Assembly (NCBI GenBank): GCA_048359995.1
Contig: DBGCPK010000018.1
Span: 1 to 53,609, forward strand
Direction: 5' to 3'
DNA: 53,609 nucleotides
Source: UBA3210 sp048359995
Lineage (GTDB): Bacteria; Bacillota_I; Bacilli_A; RFN20; CAG-449
The position numbers were made by a program, and so were the translations under genes. The notes beneath the pieces were generated by a model. It ran no database searches and had not been told where the DNA came from. It saw nothing but the letters and a program-made list of their open reading frames with translations. Shown in pieces: positions 34,387 through 42,871 of this stretch; positions within the stretch are counted from its first letter, which is position 1, and each line of letters starts with the position of its first letter.

Positions 34387-35700
34387 ATGAAATTAACGAT
34401 TGTTGGAATGGATTTTGAAGGCTTGGTCAACGTAGTCGGTTTTGCGGAAAAAGGACATCAGGTTTTCGGATTGGATTCGGACAAGAAAAAAATTGCTGCT
34501 CTGAGAAAAAACGAAGTAACGATCAATAACGAGAGCAAACTGGGTGAGATTCTTCAAAAGAACGATTACAATATTCGTTTTACCAGCGAATATCGCGACG
34601 CGATTTACGACGCTTCGGTGATTATGTTTGCCATCGAGCCTTTGGAGAAAGAAACCGGAAGAATTGATCTTTCTCCTTTGTATCAGTGTGCGAAGGAATG
34701 TTGCCGATTCATCAGCCGAGATGTCGTCGTGATTATTCGGACGACGGTTCCTGTCGGAACGAACCGCGAATTGAAAGAATTCATGATGGCGATCACCGAT
34801 AAGAAATACAACATCGATGTCGTTTCCAATCCGGAGTTCCTTTCTCAGGGGACCGCGATTAAAGATATGCTCTCTCCTTCGCGCATCGTCGTCGGCGTTT
34901 CCACGAAACGGGCGCAGAACGTGATGAAAGAACTCTACCAGAATTTCGAAGCGCCGCTTTTATTCGTTTCTCCCGAAAGCGCGGAACTGATCAAGTACGC
35001 TTCCAACAGTTATCTCGCGGTCAAATTATCCTACATCAATGAAATCGCCGATCTTTGCGATAAAGTCGGCGCCGACATTCAGGAAGTCAGTTTCGGTATT
35101 GGATTGGATCCGCGCATCGGCACGAAATATTTATCTTCCGGCGTCGGTTTCGGCGGTCCGGCGTTAACCTTAGACACCAAAGTGATGCAACAATTGGGAA
35201 AAGACAAAGAAGTGAGTCTCTCGATTTTGGACGCGGCATTGCAGGTCAACGAACGCCGTTCCGAAGCGCTGATCAATAAGATCAAATCGGTCATCGGGAA
35301 CATATCCGGTCATCGATTTGCCGTTTTGGGTCTTGCGTATAAGGGAAATACCGATGATGTGAGAAAGTCGCCGGCTTTCAGTTTCATCGAAGCGCTTCTA
35401 AGAGAAGAGGGGAGAATCATCGCATACGATACCAATTCGACGTTGGCGTTCAAGAAAAAAATGAAGTCGGATCAGCATTTGGATTACGCGACTTCGCTGG
35501 AAGAGGCCTTGCGGACCTGCGACTACGCGGTTTTCCTCAACGAATCGGAGGAATTCAAGAAATTGACAAACGAACAGATCGTGGAATACATGAAAAAACC
35601 GATTATCTTCGACGGGAAAGCCGTTTTAAATCCTTACCAACTTCCGGACGTCAGTTACTACGCTATCGGAAAGCGAATTCGGCACAATAAAAGCGCATAA
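34387..35700 (+). CDS. UDP-glucose/GDP-mannose dehydrogenase family protein lacking the catalytic Cys
   Basis: A 437-residue, full-length homologue of UDP-glucose 6-dehydrogenase. Conserved family blocks are RTTVPVGT, NPEFLSQGTAIKDM, ELIKYASNSYLAVKLSYINE and LGLAYKGNTDDVRKSP. In the active-site loop, however, the usual GGxCxPKD reads GGPALTLD. The catalytic Cys (260 in the streptococcal enzyme) is Ala259, the neighbouring Lys is Leu, while the Asp is kept at 263. The N-terminal GxGxxG reads GMDFEG. It is probably unable to perform the normal four-electron oxidation. It faces a HasA-like glycosyltransferase operon across a shared terminator. Confidence 0.85.
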   Translation: MKLTIVGMDFEGLVNVVGFAEKGHQVFGLDSDKKKIAALRKNEVTINNESKLGEILQKNDYNIRFTSEYRDAIYDASVIMFAIEPLEKETGRIDLSPLYQCAKECCRFISRDVVVIIRTTVPVGTNRELKEFMMAITDKKYNIDVVSNPEFLSQGTAIKDMLSPSRIVVGVSTKRAQNVMKELYQNFEAPLLFVSPESAELIKYASNSYLAVKLSYINEIADLCDKVGADIQEVSFGIGLDPRIGTKYLSSGVGFGGPALTLDTKVMQQLGKDKEVSLSILDAALQVNERRSEALINKIKSVIGNISGHRFAVLGLAYKGNTDDVRKSPAFSFIEALLREEGRIIAYDTNSTLAFKKKMKSDQHLDYATSLEEALRTCDYAVFLNESEEFKKLTNEQIVEYMKKPIIFDGKAVLNPYQLPDVSYYAIGKRIRHNKSA

Positions 35701-35708
35701 AAGAAATC

Positions 35709-35737
35709 AGGCGGAAAAGAAAATTCCGCCTGTTTTT
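35709..35737. terminator. Terminator between convergent genes
   Basis: Stem AGGCGGAA (35709-35716), loop 7 nt, stem TTCCGCCT (35724-35731), then GTTTTT. It works best for the dehydrogenase and can also serve the glycosyltransferase operon. Confidence 0.85.
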
Positions 35738-37007
35738 AATGACCGACGATATCGTGATAAGTCTTTATGTCCTTATGCAAGACCGGGTGCCATTTTACCT
35801 TGATAAAAATGGCGATAACGCTTAATGGCAGGGAAATCAAATCGTACCAAGGATAAAAAAGCAGATTAACGACGATCTGACGCGTTTTGCAATGAATTCT
35901 TTTCCTTTCTTTGATGACGGCGATCGTTCCGCATAAGAGAGAAGAAAAATAGGCGCCTCCCAAGGCAATGCCGATATCGATCCAAAGAGAGTTCAACGAA
36001 AAAGAATGCGTGGCGACGTCGCTGATTATCACTAAAACGTTTAGGATAAGCATCAGCATCATCGAAAAAATATCATAGGGAAAATATGTGAAAAAGCAAT
36101 CGTAGCATGCGAATTTTTTCGAAAATCCACGATTGGAAAGCATTCCCTTGACGATGATCCCCGAACGGGAAAAGAAAGAATAATACGTCCCTCTTTTCCA
36201 CCTCAATCGCTGTTTAAACATAGTCTTGAATTCGGTCGGCTGTTCGTCGAAAATCTCGGCTTTTTCGCAATAGCCGATCTTTTTACCCCGACTGATCATA
36301 TCCATAGACATCGTCGCGTCTTCGGTCAAATCATTGTAGGACCAGCCGTTTTCGATCTGCTCTTTTTTGAAAACGTATCCCGTTCCGGTCACGTGGGTGG
36401 AAAGCCCCAAAATACTTCTGGGGCGATGAGCGTGTAAATTGTTGAAATACCAATGAATCGAATAACCTCCGGAAATGAGATTGGCATTGAAATTTTTCGA
36501 GTTTCGGTAACACGTGCAACCGTCCAAACCGGTTGCCATCGCTTTATTCATTTCTTTCAGAAAATCGGGATGAACCACGTTATCGCTGTCGAAAATCACG
36601 AAATAATCGAAAGAGGAGATGCGATTTTCTTCGCGCAGCCGATCGACTAAAAACTGCAATGCGTATCCTTTGGAAATGCGCTTGGGATCGTTTCTTCGAT
36701 AGACAAAGACGCCTTCTTCTCGACAGATTCGATAAGTTTGATCGTCTTCGGAACAGTTGTCCGCGACAACGAAGATTTCAAAGCAATTCGGATCGTAGTT
36801 CTGCGCTTTGATCGAACGGAGAAGATTGCCGATGACTTTTTCTTCGTTTCTCGCGGCAATCAAAATGCCGAACCGACCCTTTTTCGCCGATTCCGGAAAT
36901 TCTTCGGCTTTACCGAAGAAACCGATGAGAATGAAAACCGTTTTGTAGAAAGTTAACAGAGCAAGAACCGTAAGAACGATCCGAATAATCTCTTTAAGTA
37001 CGGTCAT
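35736..37007 (-). CDS. Processive-type family 2 glycosyltransferase (HasA/cellulose synthase-like)
   Basis: A 423-residue membrane enzyme. One or two N-terminal helices are followed by a GT-A domain with ARNEE near 52, DSDN at 140-143, TED at 228-230 and QRLRW at 266-270. Several C-terminal helices follow. The D,D,TED,QxxRW set is that of polysaccharide synthases such as hyaluronan or poly-GlcNAc synthases, so it probably makes and extrudes a beta-linked polymer. It starts 15 bp after the upstream membrane-protein gene. The ribosome site is weak. Confidence 0.85.
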   Translation of the reverse strand: MTVLKEIIRIVLTVLALLTFYKTVFILIGFFGKAEEFPESAKKGRFGILIAARNEEKVIGNLLRSIKAQNYDPNCFEIFVVADNCSEDDQTYRICREEGVFVYRRNDPKRISKGYALQFLVDRLREENRISSFDYFVIFDSDNVVHPDFLKEMNKAMATGLDGCTCYRNSKNFNANLISGGYSIHWYFNNLHAHRPRSILGLSTHVTGTGYVFKKEQIENGWSYNDLTEDATMSMDMISRGKKIGYCEKAEIFDEQPTEFKTMFKQRLRWKRGTYYSFFSRSGIIVKGMLSNRGFSKKFACYDCFFTYFPYDIFSMMLMLILNVLVIISDVATHSFSLNSLWIDIGIALGGAYFSSLLCGTIAVIKERKRIHCKTRQIVVNLLFYPWYDLISLPLSVIAIFIKVKWHPVLHKDIKTYHDIVGH

Positions 37008-37022
37008 AGCCTGAGAAAGATT

Positions 37023-37985
37023 TTATTGTTCCGGCGATCGGGAGGCCTTGAATCCCAAGAAGACGCAACGGATACCGATGCACATAATGAAAGCAACCGG
37101 AGCGAAGGTCGAAATGAGGAAACCCAAACACAATGCGATAATCGATGTGCTGAATGAAGCGTAATTGACGCAATTCAACGCTTGAAGATAACTCATTTTT
37201 TCGCATTGGGAACTCTTTAAACGAGTCAATATCATGATAATCAGCGACATCGTGAGAATAATCAAAACGTTGATGCAAGAGTAAATGGATATCGAATAGA
37301 GAACGTTGCTGGTTTTATACGGAGCGTACATTTTGTTCAGTGCGTTTTTCCATTGGTCGATGCAGTATTGATCGCCGTTCGGTTCGTCTTTATAAAAAGA
37401 AGCGAAGTCTTGATTTTTGAACGCGGAAGCGGCGTAAACGTAACTCGATGTGAAGGAAGCGTTCGATTTGATGCTTCCGTCTTCGTTCAGCTTATTCGTC
37501 ACTCCTTTTCCGAAAGTGTAGAGACCGATCGTCTTTTCCTGAATCAGCATAAACGATTTCGGATTTGCCGTCGGTTTGCCGTTTTCGTCAATTCCGTCGC
37601 GATATACCTGCGCGACGGTAGCGAGGTCTTCGCTCGGCTCGACGACGCGGACGGTGAGAAGATGTTTTTCTCCGGCAGTGAAACTGACTTCTTTAAATCC
37701 GGTTGCGACAAAGTATCCTTCCGAATTTGTCGTCAAACCGACTTCTTCATTTTCGTAGAGATATCGGCTGAAAAGATTCAGGGATACGTCCAAAGAACTA
37801 TTATCAGTTTTGGTGATCGCCTGTGAACCGTTTACTCGCATCGTATAGACAAAAACCGGTATAATGGCGATAATCAAAGAGAGGACGACAACGATCAGGG
37901 ATTGATAAAATTTTCGCTTTTTACCTTTCAGAACGTTGTTATTGGAAAACAAACTTCCTCCTAAAAATTTAAAAAAGTCTTTCAT
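37023..37985 (-). CDS. Membrane protein, DUF1189/YIP1-like architecture
   Basis: A 320-residue protein: a cytoplasmic start (MKDFFKFLGG), one helix near 30-50, an external domain of about 150 residues, then four helices between about 225 and 310. This layout resembles DUF1189-type proteins, but I cannot confirm the family. AAAGGA precedes the ATG at 37985. It is the first gene of a two-gene operon with the polysaccharide synthase, so it may help synthesis or export of the polymer; that is inference from position. Confidence 0.6.
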   Translation of the reverse strand: MKDFFKFLGGSLFSNNNVLKGKKRKFYQSLIVVVLSLIIAIIPVFVYTMRVNGSQAITKTDNSSLDVSLNLFSRYLYENEEVGLTTNSEGYFVATGFKEVSFTAGEKHLLTVRVVEPSEDLATVAQVYRDGIDENGKPTANPKSFMLIQEKTIGLYTFGKGVTNKLNEDGSIKSNASFTSSYVYAASAFKNQDFASFYKDEPNGDQYCIDQWKNALNKMYAPYKTSNVLYSISIYSCINVLIILTMSLIIMILTRLKSSQCEKMSYLQALNCVNYASFSTSIIALCLGFLISTFAPVAFIMCIGIRCVFLGFKASRSPEQ

Positions 37986-38021
37986 AGTCAAATTCCTTTC
38001 CTGTAAATCATATAATGGATT

Positions 38022-38777
38022 TTATTTCTTTTCAAGAAATATCGCCGTTTCTTCCGCTTTCGTTCGACCGATTTGCTTTCGGAATTCATATAATCCGATT
38101 GCGACGGAAATCGGAAGATTCAAAGAATCGATCGCGTTCGAATGGCGGATTATCAGACTGTTCTCGTCGAGATAACTCGGATCGAGACCGCTGGACTCGT
38201 TGCCGAAAACCAGCGAACAGTAGCGATTTCGGTCAAATTCGGCGCTTTGCAATTCCCGCTTTGCTTGCAACATAAATGTATATATTCGATGGTTCGGGAA
38301 AGCAGCGAGATAGTCTTGATAGGAAGAAAAGTAGGAGATATTGCAGGAAAACACGGCGCCCATCGAGGCGCGAATCACTTTCGGATCGAATAAATCGACC
38401 CCAGGTCGAATGATGGCGATATTTTCGATGCAAAAGCCGGATGCGGAACGGAGAATCGTACCTAAATTCCCCATATTGGACGGATTAACCAAGACGATAT
38501 GGTGATCGTTTTTTAGCGATGAAGCGTATTTTTTGAAAACGCCGATCACGAAGCAATTTTCTTTCTGCGACAATTTCGCGATCATCTTGTCGTTGAATTC
38601 GATTTCGCATTTGCCGCGATATTCGTTAATCTGATTCAGCACATCTTGATTCTTAAACGAAGTGTGTACATAGATTTTAAGCAATTCTTCGGGATGATGT
38701 TTCAAGAGTTCCATAGTCGGAAACGCGCCGAGCGCATAGGAATAAAACAAATCTTTTTTATATGGTCGGATATCCAT
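38022..38777 (-). CDS. TrmH/SpoU-family rRNA or tRNA 2'-O-methyltransferase
   Basis: A 251-residue SPOUT enzyme. It has motif 1 NMGNLGTILRSA near 108-119, motif 2 LVFGNESSGL, and motif 3 DSLNLPISVAIGLYEF forming the trefoil knot. The N-terminal 100 residues are an RNA-binding extension of the L30e-like kind. It should use S-adenosylmethionine to methylate a ribose in rRNA or tRNA. AAAGGTGATG precedes the ATG. Monocistronic. Confidence 0.9.
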   Translation of the reverse strand: MDIRPYKKDLFYSYALGAFPTMELLKHHPEELLKIYVHTSFKNQDVLNQINEYRGKCEIEFNDKMIAKLSQKENCFVIGVFKKYASSLKNDHHIVLVNPSNMGNLGTILRSASGFCIENIAIIRPGVDLFDPKVIRASMGAVFSCNISYFSSYQDYLAAFPNHRIYTFMLQAKRELQSAEFDRNRYCSLVFGNESSGLDPSYLDENSLIIRHSNAIDSLNLPISVAIGLYEFRKQIGRTKAEETAIFLEKK

Positions 38778-38840
38778 TTTTCATCACCTTTGTCTATTAT
38801 AGAGAATTCTTCTTCATTTCTCAATTCCTCGTGAATGATG

Positions 38841-38869
38841 TTGAATAAAATTCTTCGGAAAGATATAAT
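38841..38869 (+). promoter_or_regulatory. Promoter of the 38886 membrane-protein gene
   Basis: TTGAAT (38841-38846), 17 bp, TATAAT (38864-38869). Transcription would start near 38876, so translation must begin at the ATG at 38886 rather than upstream. Confidence 0.75.
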
Positions 38870-38885
38870 AATTTGCGGTGAGAGT

Positions 38886-39746
38886 ATGGCAAAAAAGCAT
38901 TTTCGTTTTTCTTATTTCATCGTCTTCGGACTTTTGGGGTGGTTGATCCAGTTCGTCGCGTTTTTTTGCTTTTCGGATCCCTCGATCACTGCTTCCAATC
39001 TAATTGCAACGACTTCGGATCAGAAATTCAAAGCTTTTATGGGAAATCAAATCATCGTCATTGTCGGAGAGATCTTCGTAACGGCGATGTTTATCGGGTA
39101 TTTGATCGGTAAAAAGAAAAGAAAAAGCCCGCTTTTCGCCGTGGCTGTCTGGGGCTCGATTCTGTCGGAAATCGGAACGGCGATCGCATCTGCGACCTAC
39201 TTGGTTTTCGCTTCTACGGTTCGGGTGAATATGTTTTCTTCGAAAAAGAACTTCTCTTTGATTTTGGCCAATATTTTGAACGCGAGGTATGTCTTGCTCC
39301 TTTTGAGTTTCGGGTTTTTCGCTCTGTTTTGCCTTTCTTTGTTTAAGGTTAAGCGAAATACCAAAGCGGCGAAAATCGGCCTTGGAACTATGGGTGTAGT
39401 CAATGCCGCTTGTTTTGTTTTGCTCTTGATCGTGATGGGGACGTCTTTCTTTCATTCGGGGTACTCGATGTTGACCCACCTCTACGAAATCAGAGCCTTG
39501 CCTCCTTACGATAATGTGTATGTAAGTCCGAATGGATTCACATGGGGGCAGATGATTCGTTTGAGTTGGATTCCCGGAGAGTGTTCCTCTTTGGGCGGTT
39601 ATTCATCTTATTCGTTCAGCGCGATTCTGGCAATCGGCATGCAGATTCTCTATCTGCTTAGCCTGATCGCAGGCTTGGGTTCGGGTATTGTGCAACTGAT
39701 CGAATCGTTTGATATCGATCGAGATTCGGAAAGAATGGAGATATGA
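38886..39746 (+). CDS. Hypothetical polytopic membrane protein
   Basis: A 286-residue protein with six or seven hydrophobic segments. A probable external loop near 195-235 contains Tyr/Pro-rich sequence, and the C-terminus is acidic. I do not recognise the family. GGTGAGAG precedes the ATG at 38886, and the promoter at 38841-38869 excludes a more upstream start. The FNT-like gene follows 3 bp after its stop and the thioesterase gene follows that, so this heads a three-gene operon. Confidence 0.7.
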   Translation: MAKKHFRFSYFIVFGLLGWLIQFVAFFCFSDPSITASNLIATTSDQKFKAFMGNQIIVIVGEIFVTAMFIGYLIGKKKRKSPLFAVAVWGSILSEIGTAIASATYLVFASTVRVNMFSSKKNFSLILANILNARYVLLLLSFGFFALFCLSLFKVKRNTKAAKIGLGTMGVVNAACFVLLLIVMGTSFFHSGYSMLTHLYEIRALPPYDNVYVSPNGFTWGQMIRLSWIPGECSSLGGYSSYSFSAILAIGMQILYLLSLIAGLGSGIVQLIESFDIDRDSERMEI

Positions 39747-39749
39747 TTT

Positions 39750-40430
39750 ATGAATGCAAAATGGATTGTAAACAAGTATTTAAAACAAGCGATTAACGCG
39801 TTGATCGCGGGAATGCTGCTCGGAATCGCGGAACTCTGTTACCTGTACTGCTTGGGGGCGGAGCAGACGATTTTGGGCGGAATTCTGTTCGCTTTCGGAT
39901 TGCTGATGGTTTTGCTTTACGGTTTTGAATTTTATACAGGGAAAGCAGGGTATATCGTCGAAAGCAAAGTCGTTTATCTTCTTGATTGTCTGATCGCTCT
40001 TGTCGGGAATTATGTCGGAGCATGGTTAATCGCTTTGGCGGTGAAAATGACTTCTTTGACGAACGCGATCAATCCTTTGATGATCGGACTCGACCAACTG
40101 GTCGCTTCCAGAATCGGAAACGGATTGGTTTTCGATGTGTTCGGTCGATCTTTATTGTCGGGCTTTATCCTTTATTTTGTCGTCAATACTTATAAAAAAG
40201 CGGAACAGCCGATCGCGCGTTTCGCTTCGGTTTTTATCGGTACTCTGGCGATCTTTTTCCTCGGACTCGACGAATTGGTTTCGTCGATGTTTGCCTACGA
40301 TTTAGCCTGCCTTTCGGGATATGCTTACGGAGATTTATTGAGCAAGGCAGTTTACATCTGGCTCGGCAATACGCTCGGTGCGATGGTCGTTCCGGCTTTA
40401 CGGAAACTGAAAGGATTGCTGAAATCGTGA
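39750..40430 (+). CDS. Formate/nitrite transporter (FNT)-like channel with altered central His motif
   Basis: A 226-residue protein with six hydrophobic segments in an FNT pattern: GFEFYTGKAGY (family GAELFTGN), NYVGAWLIA, FLGLDELVSSMFAY (family FxGFEHSVANMF) and WLGNTLGAMVVPA (family IGNxxGG). The family's central His in the E-H-S motif is Glu here (D-E-L). FNT channels move small monovalent anions such as formate, nitrite, hydrosulfide or lactate with a proton. The His change may alter or abolish this. A GGAG site overlaps the upstream gene's end, and the thioesterase start overlaps its stop, so it is translationally coupled on both sides. Confidence 0.7.
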   Translation: MNAKWIVNKYLKQAINALIAGMLLGIAELCYLYCLGAEQTILGGILFAFGLLMVLLYGFEFYTGKAGYIVESKVVYLLDCLIALVGNYVGAWLIALAVKMTSLTNAINPLMIGLDQLVASRIGNGLVFDVFGRSLLSGFILYFVVNTYKKAEQPIARFASVFIGTLAIFFLGLDELVSSMFAYDLACLSGYAYGDLLSKAVYIWLGNTLGAMVVPALRKLKGLLKS

Positions 40431-41155
40431 TCGGGGAAAAGGAGTACTGCGAAAAGTTTCGCCTAAGAGTCGGCGATTACGATTATCAAGATCGCCTTTA
40501 TCTTCGTTCGATTTTGGATATTTGTCAGGATGCGGCCGGGAAACATGCTGATTTGCTTCACGTCGGTTATCGTGATTTAATCGCGGAAAATAAGATTTGG
40601 ATGGTATTGAAAACGAAAGCGGAGATTTTGAAATACCCGCCGTTTTCTTCCGTCATTACCGTGAAAACGTGGCCGATCGAACCGAACCGCATCGATATGG
40701 ATCGGGACTATCTGTTGCTTTCGGAAGACGAAAGGGAAGTATACGCGAAAGTTTCGTCCAAATGGGTAGTCTGTTCTTCTGTGACGAGAAAACTGATGAG
40801 GGCGAAAGAGGTTTGCTTCGATCTGAATGAATTCCATTCTAAGAGAGTGTTTGAGGAAAATTGGTCGAAAACGGAAGTTCCGGAATCTTTTGACGGAGAA
40901 AGCGTCGTAATGACGACGGTACTCGATCTCGATCACAACGGACATATCAACAATGCAAAGTACTGCGATTTCATTTATCTGGCCGTTTCTCCTCTTCAAG
41001 GGAAAGACATTCGGCGATTTCAGATCGATTACATTTCTGAATTGAAAGCCAACCAAGAGGTAATTGTCCGCTACAAAAAGGAAGGGAATCGCTATTATGT
41101 ATGGGGTTTTTGCAAAGAAAGTAAATCTTTTCTTGCATTCATTGAAATTCGGTAA
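40427..41155 (+). CDS. Acyl-ACP thioesterase
   Basis: A 242-residue double hotdog thioesterase. It has the N-terminal half with VGDYDYQDRLYLRSILDICQDAAGKH, KTWP near 85, and the catalytic DLDHNGHINNAKYCDFI near 165-181, which carries the Asn and His residues of the family. It releases free fatty acids from acyl carrier protein. GTG start at 40427 overlaps the FNT stop (TCGTGA). It is the last gene before tRNA-Ala. The combination with an anion channel in one operon is unusual but not interpretable from sequence alone. Confidence 0.9.
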   Translation: MIGEKEYCEKFRLRVGDYDYQDRLYLRSILDICQDAAGKHADLLHVGYRDLIAENKIWMVLKTKAEILKYPPFSSVITVKTWPIEPNRIDMDRDYLLLSEDEREVYAKVSSKWVVCSSVTRKLMRAKEVCFDLNEFHSKRVFEENWSKTEVPESFDGESVVMTTVLDLDHNGHINNAKYCDFIYLAVSPLQGKDIRRFQIDYISELKANQEVIVRYKKEGNRYYVWGFCKESKSFLAFIEIR

Positions 41156-41176
41156 TAAAATGATGATGCTGAATGC

Positions 41177-41252
41177 GGGGGCATAGCTCATCTGGGAGAG
41201 CGCTTCGTTCGCAACGAAGAGGTAGCGAGTTCGATCCTCGTTGTCTCCACCA
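41177..41252 (+). tRNA. tRNA-Ala (anticodon CGC)
   Basis: A 76-nt cloverleaf with encoded CCA. Acceptor stem GGGGGCA pairs TGTCTCC, D-arm GCTC/GAGC, anticodon arm CTTCG-TTCGCAA-CGAAG with CGC at the anticodon, and T-arm GCGAG-TTCGATC-CTCGT. It reads GCG, a codon used often in the flanking chromosome. A terminator follows 12 nt later. The foreign island begins just after it. Confidence 0.95.
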
Positions 41253-41264
41253 TATTGAAGAAAT

Positions 41265-41302
41265 AGGATTGATATCAAAAATATCAGTCCTTTTTCGTTT
41301 TT
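41265..41302 (+). terminator. Terminator of the tRNA-Ala transcript
   Basis: Eleven-base arms AGGATTGATAT (41265-41275) and ATATCAGTCCT (41281-41291), one T-G pair, followed by TTTTTCGTTTTT. Confidence 0.85.
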
Positions 41303-41382
41303 AAGGAATATTTTATTCATTTTTGGGCATATTTTGACTGGATCTGGGTGAAGAAGCCTTATTTCTTTGCTCTTTTTCGTAG

Positions 41383-41846
41383 TCAGACAAATTGACTGGG
41401 ATGACCAAATCGAAAACGACGGACAGAAATTCGTGCTTCTAGAAGGAGACTACAGCATCACAGTTACTAATTTTGAAAGGTGAAACCCTCTGGTGGACCA
41501 AAGATTTCTGCCTGCAACAAGGCAACGATAACCATTCAAATCAATGCAGAACACGATCTTGCAAGTTATTAAGTTTGATTTGCTTCTTATAGAAGCGTTG
41601 AATGGAAGATCTTGTCTTTCTTCCGCTGCATCGAGTAAAAGAAACATAGTGAGAAATTGACCATGAATTGGAATGTCATCATTGGCTCAAAAGGGAGCGC
41701 CCATACTAAGCAAAGAAGCTATACTAACTCTTATGATAAAGATAAAAACGAAAACGATGTGGACAGATTCATTGACTACGATCCTAAAGAGTTTTGAAGG
41801 CATGCCTGCGGGTTTGGCCGATGTCAGCGACGACGATCTCCATTTT
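41383..41846 (+). pseudogene. Decayed DUF669-like phage replication/ssDNA-binding protein
   Basis: Successive frames give DWDDQIENDGQKFVLLEGDYSITVTNFER, then SGGPKISACNKATITIQIN, then YRSVEWKILSFFRCIE, KKHSEKLTMNWNVIIGSKG, then FEGMPAGLADVSDDDLHF. In order these match the DUF669 family of phages, including an SSB-like acidic tip (DDDLPF in intact proteins). At least three frameshifts and several stops break it. It directly precedes the helicase relic, the usual phage gene order. Confidence 0.65.
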
Positions 41847-41863
41847 AATAGGAGACAGTCATC

Positions 41864-42573
41864 ATGTACCAATTAAGGCCCTTACCAAGAAAATGCGGTG
41901 CATGCCGTGCTGTATGTGTGGAATGAGGGGCATAAGCACACGTTGCTTGTGCTTCCGACTGGCACGGGGAAAACAACTGTGTTTTCTAACGTAATTGAAG
42001 AAAAAGTAAATAAATGTTCAAACGCATTGGCGCTTGCACATATAGGTGAGTTATTCGACAAAGCCGCAGATAAATTGTATGAATCTAGCGGACTTGAATC
42101 ATCGCTTTAGAAAGCTGAGTCAACAATATTGAAACGGATAAAAACGTAACTGTGGCATCTGTTCAGACGTTATCTCAGGATAGAAGGCTTGATAAATATA
42201 ACAAAAATTACTTTGACGTAATCGTCGTTGACGAAGCTCATCAGTCCCTTAGCGATACTTAAGAAAATCCATAAATACTTCGATTCTGCCAATGTTTTGG
42301 GCGCCACGGCAACACTAGACAGAGCCACAAAGGAACCTAAGCAATTCTATAATTCTAAAGCCTATGAATATACCTTGAGCCAAGCGGTAAGAGAAAATAT
42401 CTATGTCCTGTAAAAGCGCAGATGATTCTGCTTGAGCTCAATATCAACAAAGTAGGTTTTTCAAACAGGGATTACGCAACAGGCGAAATCGGCAGCGCGC
42501 TTGAGTCATATCTCAATCAAATCACACTAGAGATGCTCAATAGCTGCAAAGGCAGAAAGATGATCGTCATTTG
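41864..42573 (+). pseudogene. Decayed SF2 DEAD/DEAH-box helicase of a phage replication module
   Basis: Starts MYQLRP then, after a one-base insertion near 41882, continues YQENAVHAVLYVWNEGHKHTLL and VLPTGTGKTTVFSNVI (motif I). Later VTVASVQTLSQDRRL, VIVVDEAHQS (motif II DEAH) and LGATATLDRATK (motif III) appear in shifting frames with internal stops. The last recognisable part is LNSCKGRKMIVI near 42570; the second helicase domain is mostly missing. TAGGAGACAG precedes the ATG. Together with the DUF669 relic this shows an older phage-like insertion at this site. Confidence 0.7.
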
Positions 42574-42616
42574 AGAAAAACATGGCTCAAATAGTAGATT
42601 TTTTAGCAAAAGATGA

Positions 42617-42622
42617 TATAAT
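42617..42622 (+). promoter_or_regulatory. -10 box before the R-M cassette
   Basis: TATAAT at 42617-42622 with a weak TAGATT -35 (42595-42600, 16 bp). Transcription would begin about 20 bp before the XRE gene. Confidence 0.4.
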
Positions 42623-42646
42623 TCGATATAGTTTGAAATTAAATAA

Positions 42647-42871
42647 ATGGCAGAGGTAGAACTTGTGAAGAATGACTATGCAAAAGCCTTAATTGAGCTT
42701 AGATCAAAGTTAAATATATCACAGAGTGAATTAGCTGTTTTGCTAAACGTTTCTTATCCTTCTGTAAATAGATGGGAAAACGGACGAGCAACCCCAGTCA
42801 AGATAGCGAGGGTCCGCATTGAAAAATTATGCAAGGAAAACGGTATCGAAATAGAAGAGGTGACTGAATAA
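42647..42871 (+). CDS. XRE-family HTH regulator of the R-M cassette
   Basis: A 74-residue single-domain Cro/C1 HTH protein (LIELRSKLNISQSELAVLLNVSYPSVNRWENGRATP). Its size and its position directly before methylase genes are those of R-M controller (C) proteins. The ATG at 42647 has no ribosome site; a GTG at 42665 follows AGAGGTAG and is an alternative start that keeps the HTH complete. Its stop overlaps the next start by one base. It may delay or balance expression of the restriction subunit. Confidence 0.8.
   Translation: MAEVELVKNDYAKALIELRSKLNISQSELAVLLNVSYPSVNRWENGRATPVKIARVRIEKLCKENGIEIEEVTE

Noticed and set aside
41177..41252. tRNA-Ala as the direct integration target of the serine recombinases
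   Set aside because: Large serine recombinases do not usually use tRNA genes, no duplicated tRNA 3' end is visible, and a terminator separates the tRNA from the island.
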